DNA of 64,000 nt from NCBI GenBank assembly GCA_036346405.1, contig CM070563.1:29398816-29462815 (forward strand), written 5' to 3'. Source of the stretch: Phyllostachys edulis. Lineage: Eukaryota > Streptophyta > Magnoliopsida > Poales > Poaceae. Shown piece after piece: positions 42,762 to 54,377 of this stretch. Below the pieces are notes generated by a model. The model made no database searches. It had not been told where the DNA came from and worked only from the letters and a program-made list of their open reading frames with translations. A program made the position numbers and the translations under genes. The first letter of the stretch is position 1; each line of letters opens with the position of its first letter.

Positions 42762-44801
42762 GCCATGGATATTCGTTAGGATATAACAATAGGAAAAATC
42801 TGCCATAATCCACACTATTCAAAATTCATCTAGTGACATCTTTTGATATTACAATTCTAATCCTCCTATTTTAAGGGTATAGTTCATAATAATTTGATTG
42901 CAGTTGCTCTTCTCAATTTGTTGGCTGGAGGACTAATTTGACTAAACTAAGCCTCTAAAAGAATTGACTAAATTAAGTATAGGACTTGACGAACAATAAA
43001 TACATTTCAAAAAGGACACGCATAACTTCAAATTTTGACCTACCTAGGTGCACATTACACCTATAGCCTATATATTGTTCCTTGTGCTGGATCGGAGGGG
43101 GTGAAAGATTGAAGTATAAACACATTGGACTAGTTAATTTACGGTAAGTTGTTCTAGAAAATCAAGGTACAGACAACTTCAGTTATATATTTTCTCATTT
43201 GGAGTTTGAACTATATATGTTGTAGATAATGCACAAAAAAATAGGAATGGGGGATGCAAATTTTACATAGAAAACTCCTTCGGAAAAATTACACGCGCAT
43301 GAAGGCAATATCACTATAGAAGGAGATGCTTATAATGAAACTCTTGCTTCTTCCTATGGACTACAGGGATATATTTATAGTGATACCTGAAAGTCTCCGT
43401 ATAGGAGTAGAACTATGAGTTTGAGTAGGAAACGAAATTCATATCTCACTCAAACTCAACAATATTGTTGGACCGAAACGGTGACTAGAGGGGGTTGAAT
43501 AGGAGCACTATCTCCTTTTCACCTTAATCAAATTTTCACTCCAATAGCAAGAAAAACTATGAAGGTTGATGTACAAGCATAGCGGAAGTCTTGTATTGAA
43601 TCCAATCGAAACCCTGAAGCACAGCAACCAAAATCACTGAAAACTCAAAACCAAGTGAGTTGGGCGGCCAGACCTCTCAGGTTGAGCAGTTTGATCGATG
43701 GTCTAGCGGTCAAACCTCTCACCGGGGGTAGTCTGACCTCCAACCCAATGAATAGTCAACACGAAATCAAAATCATAAAACGGCTCAACTTTTGATCCGG
43801 TGATCTGAATCCCCTCAAATTTCAACTATAGCTCATCAAGAAGATCAGGAACCTATCCCAATCGACGATCGGGAAGATTAAAGTCAAGGTTCCATGGATA
43901 TCATAGATGAGAGAAGGAGGGCACAAGAACCTAGAAAAATCAAACTTCAATCTCAAAACCTTACATAGGGTGCATATCTCATGCACATAGTGCATTTGGT
44001 GCACATATGCACACACTTCTTGTTTGGGTATCAAACAAGCATAAAAAATTCTGAAAAAAATTCTAGATGTAGTTGATGGTATCTTGTTTCACCCTTTAAA
44101 ATTTCAAGTTCAAACTCAATGTATGTTAGAAGAAACAAAAAAGAGAAATTCACTGTGAATAGTATGGAAAGAGAATATTTTTTCCCTAGGCATGGACTCT
44201 GCAGACATTCTGATCAAGTGTGCCAAGGGAATGACATCCAAATACCTAGTGCCGGGAAAGTATGAATAAGTTCCAGAGGTGAATAAATAATAGGCTCCCG
44301 TTATACAATAATAACATGAGTTTACCAAATTGTTTTTTCAACTAATGTTGGAGCAAAGTTTAGTGGATTGGTTTTCTCATGGCGTAATGCACGGTTATGC
44401 TGTAGCTTAGCTTGTGATGAATTTGTTCTACCTTGCAGGTCCAGCTGCTCGGAGGTTTCCCTTGTTCTGTCCCACAAGAGTGCATCTTTGTGCTGCAATT
44501 TTTTTCTTCAAATTACTAATGAGTTGTATTTCTTGGTTAAATAATTATACTATGTAGAAATTTCGGGAATAATTGTGTATCCATCTTGGAATCCCCACGA
44601 CCCACACCCTTTATTTGTAGTGTCAAATATTACAGATCGACTCTAACACAACTTGTATACGATTTGAATCCGACTCGCACACGACTTGGACTCTTACCCA
44701 TAGTCTAATATCTCCAATACTCTCTCTCAAGATAGGATGAGATAACAATCATGTCTATCTTATTACGTATTGCAATACCCTTACTAGGATCTACCAAAAT
44801 G
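42762..44801 (+). pseudogene. PAO: Segmental copy of the PAO locus with a large internal deletion
   Basis: 42763-43417 matches PAO intron 2 (9271-9925). 43466-43960 is the left part of the same LTR remnant seen in intron 2. After a gap, 44165-44801 matches 15710-16350: the intron 8 end, the last exon (44190-44269, MDSADILIKCAKGMTSKYLV to stop), the 3' region and flank. Exons 3-8 are missing, so no enzyme can be made. The last exon reads KCAKGM where the main gene reads KCVKCAKRK. The copy lies 28 kb from the gene in the same orientation. It shows that a second PAO gene or a large tandem duplicate once stood here. Confidence 0.88.
43466..43990 (-). mobile_element. LTR remnant in the PAO copy
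   Basis: Starts TGTTGGACCGAAACGG and continues ...gactagagggggttgaatag, the end of a Copia LTR in minus orientation, related to the LTR at 57945 (tgtaggaccagatag...ctagaggggg). It breaks off near 43990. It occupies the same place as the intron 2 remnant at 9926, where these first ~250 bases are deleted. Confidence 0.7.
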
Positions 44802-45404
44802 ATGCGACAATAGATGTTTCGATCTTTCGATAAGATAGATAATCCGATTTGAATGCAAATGACTCTCACGATTCGGCTACCAATCGCACAGGACCAATAT
44901 GCTCGTAATCGCTGAACCAACTCTGTGATTGTTATCAACCTTGCTATAAGCATGATCGACCTGATCACGAAGGTCTATTCCTACATACAATTGAAGAAAA
45001 AGCAAGAACACGATGGATAAGCAATTTGAAATTGCAAATAGGAATTAAAATTGTATTGATAAGTGGGGTTCCGAAGATAATGTCGTTGCTGATCTCACCG
45101 AACAAGAGGACAAAGTATGAAGTAGCAAAGCTAAACTTCAATCAACAAAACCCGAATTTGCAATTTCACACGTGAACAGTACCGCATAAACAGTACCCAA
45201 CCCTCCAACCCTAGGTGGTCTGTCACCATATGGCCCATATGGGCCAAGTCAACCCATTCATTACACAGCACATGGCCCAACAATAGGTGACGCAGCACCA
45301 TGGCATGTAGATGTAGTATGACCTAGTGAAGTAGACATAGCTCGGCTCGTAGGAATAGAAGTAGCTCGACCGAGGTCCAATTAGAAAATATGGAACTACA
45401 GTAG
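44802..45404. other. Unassigned DNA before the Copia element
   Basis: A segment such as cgatctttcgataagatag and tcacgattcggctaccaatcg looks like old retrotransposon-derived DNA, but I cannot place it in a family. No gene supported. The Copia LTR begins at 45405. Confidence 0.4.
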
Positions 45405-47178
45405 TGTGGATATCATGGGGATATGCCCACGATCTTAGGATGATGAAACAATTGGCAATTGCTTTGATGGTTTGTTCAATCACGCGTTTTCAGTGAAGTT
45501 AAAAGAGTACATCACGAAGAGGTCGGGCCGGCGGTCAATGACGGTCGAGCCGATCTTTGGTCTTGTATCGACCAAAGAGAGTTGAGCTAGCGGTCGACCG
45601 GCTTAATTCTGTTCATCGTCCAAACGTTTGCGATGATTTTTGGTGAGGTCATATTCATGGTTATCAGTGCATATGTGTTGCATAATGCATGTTTTGGCTA
45701 ACGTGGGTCAAGTTGTGAAGAACTTGTTCCCGGATTCGATTTCTTTGTCTATTTGTGTGCAGGACGCTTGGAGGTCAACGACGGTCAACGGCGAGGATGA
45801 TCGAGACTAAGCTTGGAGAGATGAGGTCCAGAACGATCAAAAATGCCAGGTGAGGACAATGGACTCAAGCATTGCGCAGAATAGATAAAGGTGACCGAAC
45901 GGGCAGTTCGGTGCGACGGGTTGGATCAAGCGGCACGGGGGTCGGTGCAAGTGCCATGGTGGGTTCGACGGGAGCCGGACGGGAGAGACTTGCCGACATG
46001 ATGAGAGTTGTTGATCAACCTACGCGTGGCGAAGCAGGCGAGTGCTTCGCCAAAATTGGACTTGGTCTTCGGAGAAAAATCAAGAAGGGGTATTTTGGTA
46101 ATTTCACCAAATACTGCCTTTGTGACCTTGGGCTAAACTGCGGCGCAAGACGGTGCGTGGAGAAGCGGTTTAGGTCAAGAGAAGATGAAGACGACGCTTT
46201 AAGATGCGTGCGTGTGTCCCGTTTATGTTAGGCCTTAATGGGAGCCCATTAAGATTAACTCTTCTAGAAGCTAGGCCTCACTATAAATAGGAGGGGGTGC
46301 TGTCAAACAGCCCCAAGCACTTCATTTGCAAAACCCTAGTTTGTCTTAGGGCTTAGAGAGAAAAGGAGAGGCTTAGGGTTTGAGAGAGATGAGTTGAGTG
46401 AGTGCTCATGGATTGAGCTCTTGTCCTCCTTGAGGGAGTGGCTATAACCAGCAACAATCGCGAATCAATCTATAGATGATTATTCAAAGATAAGTCTTGT
46501 TGTGTTCTTCCTTCTCATTTGGTGATTTTGGGTGTTTCTTTAATCCAATGGGTTTCTAGTGGTTTCTTGCCCCCATCTACCTTGCTGTGACATGTGGCAA
46601 TACATCTAGGATCATCTTGATCATCAATCTCCCATGAGCAAGTTTTGGATCAAGTTTTTCATTTTTGCTCGGTTTGGAACCCTCCTTCGGTTAAATGGAA
46701 AAAGGTCAAAATTTTGACGTGGATCTACTCGATCGTCGCTTGGAATAGGTTTAAGATATTCTTAGGAAGGTGTGTTCCAAGTTTGGTCAAGTTTGACCGT
46801 GTAGATCAAAAGTTTGGTCAATTTTCGTTTTAGAACCAGAGTTGTCTGTTCTGTTCATCGTCAGCACGGTCAGACCTAATTTTATACGCCGGTCAGTCCG
46901 GATCCCGGTCAGACCACGCCTAAGCCGTCGGTCAGTCCGCACCTCGGCCAGACTGAGCCTTGAACTTCGGTCAGACCGGCCCGAGGGATTAAGTTCTTGA
47001 GTTTTGGGTCTTTTGCTTTAGGGGTTGATTGGATTCAGCACAAGGATTTCACTATGCGTATATACTGATCTTTTTAGCTTTCGTAGCTATTGGAGAAAAG
47101 TTCATGTTGAATCTAATTAAAGTGAAATTTGTGCGAGTGTCTATTCACCCCCCTCCTAGGTGCCTATCCGGTCCTACA
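45405..47178 (+). repeat. Copia 5' LTR (plus element)
   Basis: 1,774 bases, starting TGTGGATATCATGGGG and ending GGTCCTACA, the same length as the LTR of the minus-strand element (57945-59718). A TATA box (ctataaatag, 46281-46290) precedes a leader-like section. Confidence 0.92.
46281..46290 (+). promoter_or_regulatory. TATA box in Copia LTR
   Basis: ctataaatag in context cactataaataggaggg. The same site occurs in the 3' LTR (54724-54733) and, inverted, in the minus-strand LTR (58838-58847), so it is conserved across the family. Confidence 0.7.
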
Positions 47179-47180
47179 AG

Positions 47181-47192
47181 TGGTATCAGAGC
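47181..47192 (+). other. Copia primer-binding site
   Basis: tggtatcagagc, two bases after the LTR end, is an exact match to the usual initiator tRNA-Met complement used by plant Copia elements. Confidence 0.92.
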
Positions 47193-47234
47193 CCGGTTAG
47201 CTCTTCTCATAGATCTTAACTGGTCTAAGGAGCC

Positions 47235-49480
47235 ATGGCATTTGACAAGTATTCCACTAAACCACCTGTGTTTGATGGAGTTGATTTTGCTTGCTAGAAG
47301 GCTCGCATGCATGCCTACATCGGGGCTCAAGGGCACGCAATTTAGCTTAAAGTCAAAAATCCTTATGTTGTGCCAGCCAATGACGATGTGATCACTCCAG
47401 ATGTGGAGACAAATAGCAAGACTCGAAACTTCTTGATTCAAGGACTTAGTCGATCTGAGTTTGAGCGTGTCGCTCATTTGAGGTCTACTTACGAGATCTG
47501 GAAGACCCTCTATGATTACCACGAGGGATCTACTGTGATCAAGGAAGTGAGACAGAACCATCTTAAGAAAAGAATATTCAAAGATCGAACAAAGGCCTGG
47601 TGAATCTTTGGATGAGTTGTGGGGAAGGTTTTCCAAAATGCTTCATGACTTGCGTGTTGTGGATCTTGTGTTTACTGAGTCTGAGAATGCACGTCAGCTC
47701 TTGGGTGCTCTTGACGTGAGAGTTTGGGGAATGAAAATCACTTCCATCAATGACAACATTGTCATGAGTGAGCTTACCATAGATAAGCTCTACTCGAGGT
47801 TGAAGACGCATGAGATTGACTTCATCTCGCGTCTCCCCAAGACAGAGTCGATGGCTTTAGTGGCTGATCCATCTAAGGGTAGTTCTTCTGATTATTTGGA
47901 TTTTGGCTCATCTGGGTTTTCATTGTCTGCTTTACACCCTTTGAGCGATGAGCAACTAGAGAAGCTACCTGAGGATGATTTAGCCCTCCTATCCACAAGA
48001 AGCCCAACTATCGCAAGTTCGTCAGCTGAGACCTTGCCGCTCTTGAGAGTGTTGATATGAGCGATGTGGACTCGGGGACAGAGGACGATGACGATAATTC
48101 TCACAGCAAGAAGAAGGCCCAGGATTTCACTCGCATGTGCTTCATGGCCAAGGACTTGCACGACATCGACTCCTCCAACGACGACAACCCTTTCAGCGAT
48201 TCCGATGAGGTATGTCCTTCACTCAATGAAATGAAACATGCTTTGGTCGTTGCTGAACAAAAACTGAAAAAGCAAGCTAAAATGATTAAGAGACAGGACA
48301 GCATGATTGATAACTTGAACCTAGAAGTTGTTAGGCTAAAATCCATAAATCCTGTTGATGTTTGTGATTCTTGCTCTAGCTTGTATGATGAATTGACCAA
48401 ATTGAAATCTGCTCATTCATCTGTTGCAAATCAACTTAAAGATGCTCTAGATGAACTAGAATCTCTCAAATCTAGTCCTGGTTGTATGGATGCTATTACC
48501 TAGATATGATTACTGTAGATGCTATTCCTTCACCTTGCTCAAATTGTGCTTTGCTTGAATTGAAATTGGATAGCGCTACAAAAGAATTGCTGAAATTTGA
48601 TGCTAGTCACACTTGCTCTCATTGTGAGGGTAATAAGATTAAAATGAAAGAAATAACTAAAATGGTTCTTCATTCTAAATCTGCATCATGTGAAAATTGC
48701 CTTAAACTCACAATGGAGAATGAAGCTCTAAAGAAGACTCTAGAGGAGAAACCTAAATTGAACAATCCATGTCCATGACTGCATCCAGGAAAGTAGTTGA
48801 TTCTAATTTATGTGTCTTTTGTATTGAAGTTGGACATTATTTAGATGAGATACAAGAGGCGTTTAGAGTCAAATTTAAGGAGCAAGTGAATAGGATTAGA
48901 ATGCCCCTTGTGTGTCTTGTGAGTCTTTGAAGGTTGAGGTAGCTCTTCTTAAGAAAAGATATAATGAGGTAATCAACTCAAATAAGTGTGCCTCATGTAA
49001 GGATCTAGCCAAAGAAAATGACTACCTCAAAAAGGCCCTTGAGAGATTTTCTAGTGGGAAGAAGAACCTCAACATGATCCTCGACCAATCTAAGGTGAGT
49101 GTGAAGAAAAGTGGCATAGGTTTTAATTCCCTAAAGCATTCCAAGAACCATCCACCTAAGATTGTGAGAGCTGTTGAGAGTGGCATGTTCGAGGTAGAAC
49201 CCCCTGAGCCATCTAAGGTAGTCTTTAGATCTGTAGGTTTTGCCCAAACCCCTTTAAGCAAGACAGGTGCATCTACTTCATCAGGTTAGACCTATCAAAA
49301 GGTCAAGTACCATTGCACCTTCTGCAAGAAGGATGGCCACATCGTTGATTTCTGCTTTCGTAGAGCCAAGATTGAGAGGAATGAAAGGATAAATGCCTTC
49401 AGGACCATTAGAAGAGTTCCCTCATCTGTGACAGTCTCTAGAGCCAAGCAGCCTGTTTTTCCTGCTAGACATAGGCCTAG
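47235..49480 (+). pseudogene. Copia gag with long coiled-coil region
   Basis: Starts MAFDKYSTKPPVFDGVDFA at 47235, then is cut by TAG stops at 47295 and 47343, both at places where Trp is expected (TGG to TAG). The capsid-like part continues (LIQGLSRSEFERVAHLRSTY; MSELTIDKLYSRLKTHEIDF) with a shift near 47580. 48100-49290 encodes a long Lys/Glu/Ser-rich region with paired CxxC (for example CASCKDLAKEN, CENCLKL). A CCHC zinc knuckle (CTFCKKDGHIVDFC) lies at 49317-49358. The long gag and CxxC repeats suggest the Maximus/SIRE-type lineage, but this is not certain. Confidence 0.8.
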
Positions 49481-49689
49481 GTTCATTGATGACTTCTTTG
49501 ACTCTTTTGGTGGCTCTAGGTAGTATTTTGGGTTAGGATATCGTGAGGAGAGACCACAGGTAGCATCTAGACAGGGGGAGTACCGACCTTTTGGTAGGTC
49601 GATTCGGAGAGGTCTAGGTGGTTCTCGTGTGCATTCTTATGATTATTCCTCTAACGATTTTATTGCTGCTTCTACTGCTTTGCCTAAAC

Positions 49690-52600
49690 ATCATGTGACT
49701 CAGTACTGGATTCCCAAGTCTTTTATCACTAACTTGATCTTGAGGCACAGATGTTTCATGTTAAATGCTCAGAGGTCCGTCGTGCGAGGAAGGAGGACAT
49801 TTGGCTTGCTGACTTCAGGTGTTCTCGACACATGACTGAAGATTCTAGATGGTTCTCCTCCCTCACACGTGCATCCGGCAATAAGTTGATCACTTTTTGG
49901 GATACTTCTACTGGGGCCGTGACAGCCAAGGGCATAGTGCGCGTCAACAACAACTTTATGCTTAAGGACGTCGCTTTGGTAAGTAAGTTGAGATATAATT
50001 TGCTATCTGTTTCTTAGCTTCTTGATGAGGGTCTGGAGATGAGGTTTAAGAGTGGTGAGTGTAGAGTTCTAGACTCCTCGGGTGAGCATGTCTTTGGGAT
50101 CTCCAGATTTGAGAGGATCTTTTGTGCTGATTTCAGTGACTCTTCTGCTTCCAGTCCTAGATGTCTTGTGGCTTCTGTCTCTCATAATCTAGTATTGTGG
50201 CATCGTAGGCTTGAACATATAGGCTTTGATCATTTGACCAGGATCAGTAGCAAGGACTTGATTAGAGGGCCTAAACTTAAGCCTGTTAGAGATCTTGTGT
50301 GCACTCCTTGTAGACATGGTAAGATGGTTTCTGCTTCTTATCCACCTCTTACTTTAGTGATGACTGATGGACCAGGTCAGCTCTTGCACTTAGACACTGT
50401 TGGCCCTTCTAGAGTCCAGTCTACAGGTGGCAAATGGTATGTGCTTGTGATTGTGGATGATTTCTCTAGGTATTCATGGGTGTATTTTCTGGTTTCTAAA
50501 GACGAGGCTTTTGGCTATTTTAGAGAATTGGTCCTTAGACTAGCTGTTGATCTTCCTGGAGCTTTGAGAGCCATTAGGAGTGACAATGGAACAGAATTCA
50601 AGAACTCTTCCTTTGCCACTTTCTGCACTAATAGGGACTTGAGCACCAGTTCTCTTTACCAAGAGTTCCCCAGCAGAATGGTGTTGTTGAGAGGAAGAAC
50701 AGGACTCTTGTAGAAATGGCCAGGACCATGCTTGATGAGCATAGCACACCTAGGAGGTTTTGGGCTGAGGCGATTTCTACTGCTTGTTATGTGTCCAACA
50801 GGGTGTTCTTGAGATCTGTCATAGGAAAGACTTCTTTTGAGCTTAGATTTGGTCATAGGCCTAAAGTCTCTCATTTCAAGATTTTTGGTTGCAAATGCTT
50901 TATTCTTAAACATGGAAACTTGGATAAATTTGAATCAAGATGTTCTGATGGCATATTTCTTGGATATCCTGCTCATTCTTATGGCTATCGTGTTTTTAAT
51001 TTGGATACTAACAAAATTGTTGAGACTTGAGAAGTTACTTTTGATGAGACTAGTCCTGGTACTAGACCCGATGATGCAGGTACACAGGTTTCTGAGAGTA
51101 TCTTCGTCGACGACGACTCTGAGAATGAGGACCCAATCCATCCTCCAGTCACTTTTGAGATGGTTGGAGAGCCTGCTTCTACTTCTCCAGTTTTAGCTGA
51201 GCAGCCTCCTCCTACCTTCACCGACGATGTGAGTGGCTTTGCTCCTACCTCCACAGCTCATGAGGTAGAGGCCACTTCTGCACCAGGACCTCCTCTTCAC
51301 ATTCAGCGACAACATCCATCTGAGAAGATGATTGGGGATCTTCATGAGCGAGTCACTCGCTCTAGGTTTATCTCTCTAGATTCTCATGCACATTCTGCTT
51401 TTGTCGCGTCTTTTGAACCCCGAGATGTCACTCATGCTTTATCTGATTCCTTTTGGGTCAATGCCATGCATGAAGAGCTTAAAATTTTTGAAAGAAACAA
51501 AGTCTGGACCTTAGTTGAACCTCCACCTAATCAGAATGTAATTGGAACAAAATGGGTTTTCAAAAATAAGCCTAGTGAGGATGGGTTGGTTGTTCGCAAT
51601 AAGGCTAGGCTTGTAGCTCAAGGTTATTCCCAGATAGAAGGCTTAGACTTTGAGGAGACCTTTACTCCTATAGCTAGATTAGAAGCCATTCGCATCTTGC
51701 TAGCATTCGCGGCATCTAAGGGCTTTAAACTTTTTCAAATGGATGTCAAGAGTGCTTTCCTTAATGGCTTCATAGAAGAAAAGGTCTTTGTCAAGCAACC
51801 TCCTGGTTTTGAAAATATCAAGTTCCCAAATCATGTGTTTAAGCTCTCCAAAGCCTTGTATGGATTGAAGCAAGCCCCTAGAGCTTGGTATGATAGGCTT
51901 AAGAGTTTCTTGCTTAAACATGATTTCAAAATGGGAATGGTTGATAAAACCTTGTTCACTCTCAGGCATGGCAGTGACTTTTTATTGGTTCAGATTTATG
52001 TGGATGATATCATATTCAGTGGTTCTTCTCATGCTTTGGTTTCCAGATTTTCAGACTGTATGAGCAGGGAGTTCGAGATGAGCATGATGGGCGAATTGAC
52101 CTTCTTCCTTGGTTTTCAAGTCATGCAACTGAAAGAATGCACCTTCATTCATCAAAGCAAGTATACAAAGGACCTTCTTGGTAACCGACATGGGAAGCGA
52201 GAGACCAATATCTACTCCCATTGCCACATCCACCGTCTTTGGACCACGATGAGGATGGAGAGCCCGTGGACGGAAGGAATACCGCAAAGACATGGTGGCT
52301 CTCTTCTCTACCTCACGGCCGAGGTAGGACATACTGATTCTTTGTGTGTTTGTGCGCTCGATTTCAGGCTTCCCCTCGTGCCTCTCATCGTCAAGCAATG
52401 CGTCGCACTTTCAGGCACCTCTAGGACACTCTTGACTTTGGACTTTGGTATTCTTCTAATTCTGCTCTCTCTATTTGAGCTTTTTCTGATGCTGATTTTG
52501 CAGGTTGTAGAGTGGATAGGAAAAGTATTTCTGGCACTTGTCATTTCTTAGACATATCTCTTATCTCTTGGTCTTCTAGGAAACAGTCCTCTGTTGCACA

Positions 52601-52925
52601 GTCCACCGCCGAGGCCGAGTATGTAGCTGCAGCCAGTAGTTGCTCTCAGGTTCTCTGGATCATGTCTACTCTGCGGGACTATGGGTTATCTCTAGGTAGT
52701 GTTCCTCTTTTCTATGACAACACTAGTGCCATAAACATTGCCAAAAACCCAGTGCAACACTCTAGAACCAAGCACATTGACATTCGATATCATTTCCTTA
52801 AAGACGATGTAGAGAAGAATGACGTTATGCTTCACTTTGTAGAGTCTGAGCAGCAGGTTGCGGATATTTTCACTAAGGCTCTTGATTCTTCTCGTTTTGC
52901 ATCTTTGCGATTTGGGGGTTATTAG
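49690..52925 (+). pseudogene. Copia pol: protease, integrase, reverse transcriptase, RNase H
   Basis: Protease-like site: LADFRCSRHMTED at 49803-49840, where the family usually has D-S-G-C, so the Ser-Gly is lost. Integrase: HRRLEHIGFDHL, VDDFSRYSWVYF and RSDNGTEF in the 50039-50713 frame, then a shift. A 463-codon frame (51160-52551) holds the reverse transcriptase: NKARLVAQGYSQ, FQMDVKSAFLNG, KALYGLKQAPRAWY and the active-site QIYVDDIIF. A cluster of indels at 52180-52400 destroys the part after KYTKDLL. RNase H (STAEAEYVAAAS..., DNTSAINIAKNP, RTKHIDIRYHF) is open at 52512-52925. Confidence 0.88.
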
Positions 52926-54377
52926 TCGTCTTGGCCTATTTTGAGGGGGAGTTTGCTCTTTTTGCATTCATTGTACCATAATGCATTTTAAATTCAGCAA
53001 CTTGCATTGTAATATAATCTTGTGGAGCTTTGATTATTATCCTTGTATGACATGGTTTCATATTTTATGCCATGACATGTCTTGTGCTAGTTTGCTATAT
53101 TTCTTTTATGGCTTTTCATATATAGCTTAGTTTTTGCCATGCTAGCTTTATTATCTGTGAGAAAATTGAATCAAAATATGACTAGTTGGATCTTGTGACT
53201 AGTTTTGCCATAGTGATCCTCTCATGATTCACGCCATATCATATAAGTTAAATTAAGTCTTGAACTTACTTTGAGCTTTAAATTGAGCTATGATAGTTCT
53301 TAAGTCAACCAAATGAAAAATGAGTTTTTCTGTGCGAAAAAACTGATCTCACCAATTCTTTCTCATGAGATGGCTTGCCATTGCACTAGGCATGAACTCA
53401 GGGGGAGTTTTGAATGACCTAGACTACTCTCTTAAGCTTTTTGCTTGAGATGGTCGCGGCAAGGCTTGAGATCTAGCACAATGCTAAGAAAACAAATTGT
53501 CAATTGGTTGAAGCTTAGGAGGCAGTTGTGGATGGCTCCTAGTCCAGGACTTACCTTACTAAGATAAAACCAAAAATTTTCAGCAAAATGCTCAATATGC
53601 TAACTTCTAAATGCTTGAACAAATTGATTCATAATTGAACACATAGCGCTCAAAGTTGACTCATTTTCCAGTTTCTGGGCTCCATTTTGCTTATAGACAT
53701 GGCTTGACTCATTTTTGGATACCTTTAGTTAAACTATGATCTTGAGCACCTTGTTATGCTACCAATTCATTTAATTTCAGATTATTGCTATTTTGGCCTT
53801 AGCTTTGTTGTACATATTTTGCTATGGTAGAAAGTAGCTTCTTCACATAATATGGCTTGGTGTAATACTTGTACAGTCCTCATGGATAATTTTCATAGCT
53901 CCCTATGCTAGAAATTGAATAAATTGCAGCCATTCCATGTCATTCATGCTCTATCTTCCTCTATGCACCTTGATGAATCCATTGTCAAAGGGGGAGAAAT
54001 GGTAAAAATGGACAAATAGGGAGAAAATGAAATTTTCACCAAATTTGATGATCATAGTGAGGGGGAGCATCTCATATGCATTTTTGCGATCTTATTGCCT
54101 TTGCTGAATTTGAATTGCAATTCTTGCTTCCTCACAATGATCAAAGGTCAAATTGAACAATTGTTCTTTCATATGGACCTTGAGTGAGATTTTGCACATT
54201 TCTGGAAATTGAAACTTTCTTGCTTTCTTTTGCCTTATCTCTCTTGCCTATGCTTTTCTGGAGCCAGCTTGGTCATTTCCATTGCTTTCTCTTGCATTTG
54301 GACTAAGTTGTGCATTTGCGCGAAAACGTCGAGTTTTTTTACTTTTCAATTGCCAATGTGTTCATCAAGGGGGAGAT
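52926..54377 (+). other. Copia 3' internal non-coding region and polypurine tract
   Basis: About 1.45 kb between RNase H and the 3' LTR, without a supported gene. The same stretch, also non-coding, exists in the minus element (59719-61001), so it is a normal part of this family and not an insertion. The tract aagggggagat (54367-54377) primes plus-strand synthesis. Confidence 0.75.

Noticed and set aside
47181..47192. tRNA-like sequence
   Set aside because: It is the primer-binding site complementary to initiator tRNA-Met, not a tRNA gene.
51700..51969. Open frame antisense to the Copia reverse transcriptase (also 61931-62200)
   Set aside because: Conserved only because the sense strand encodes reverse transcriptase in both copies; no independent evidence.
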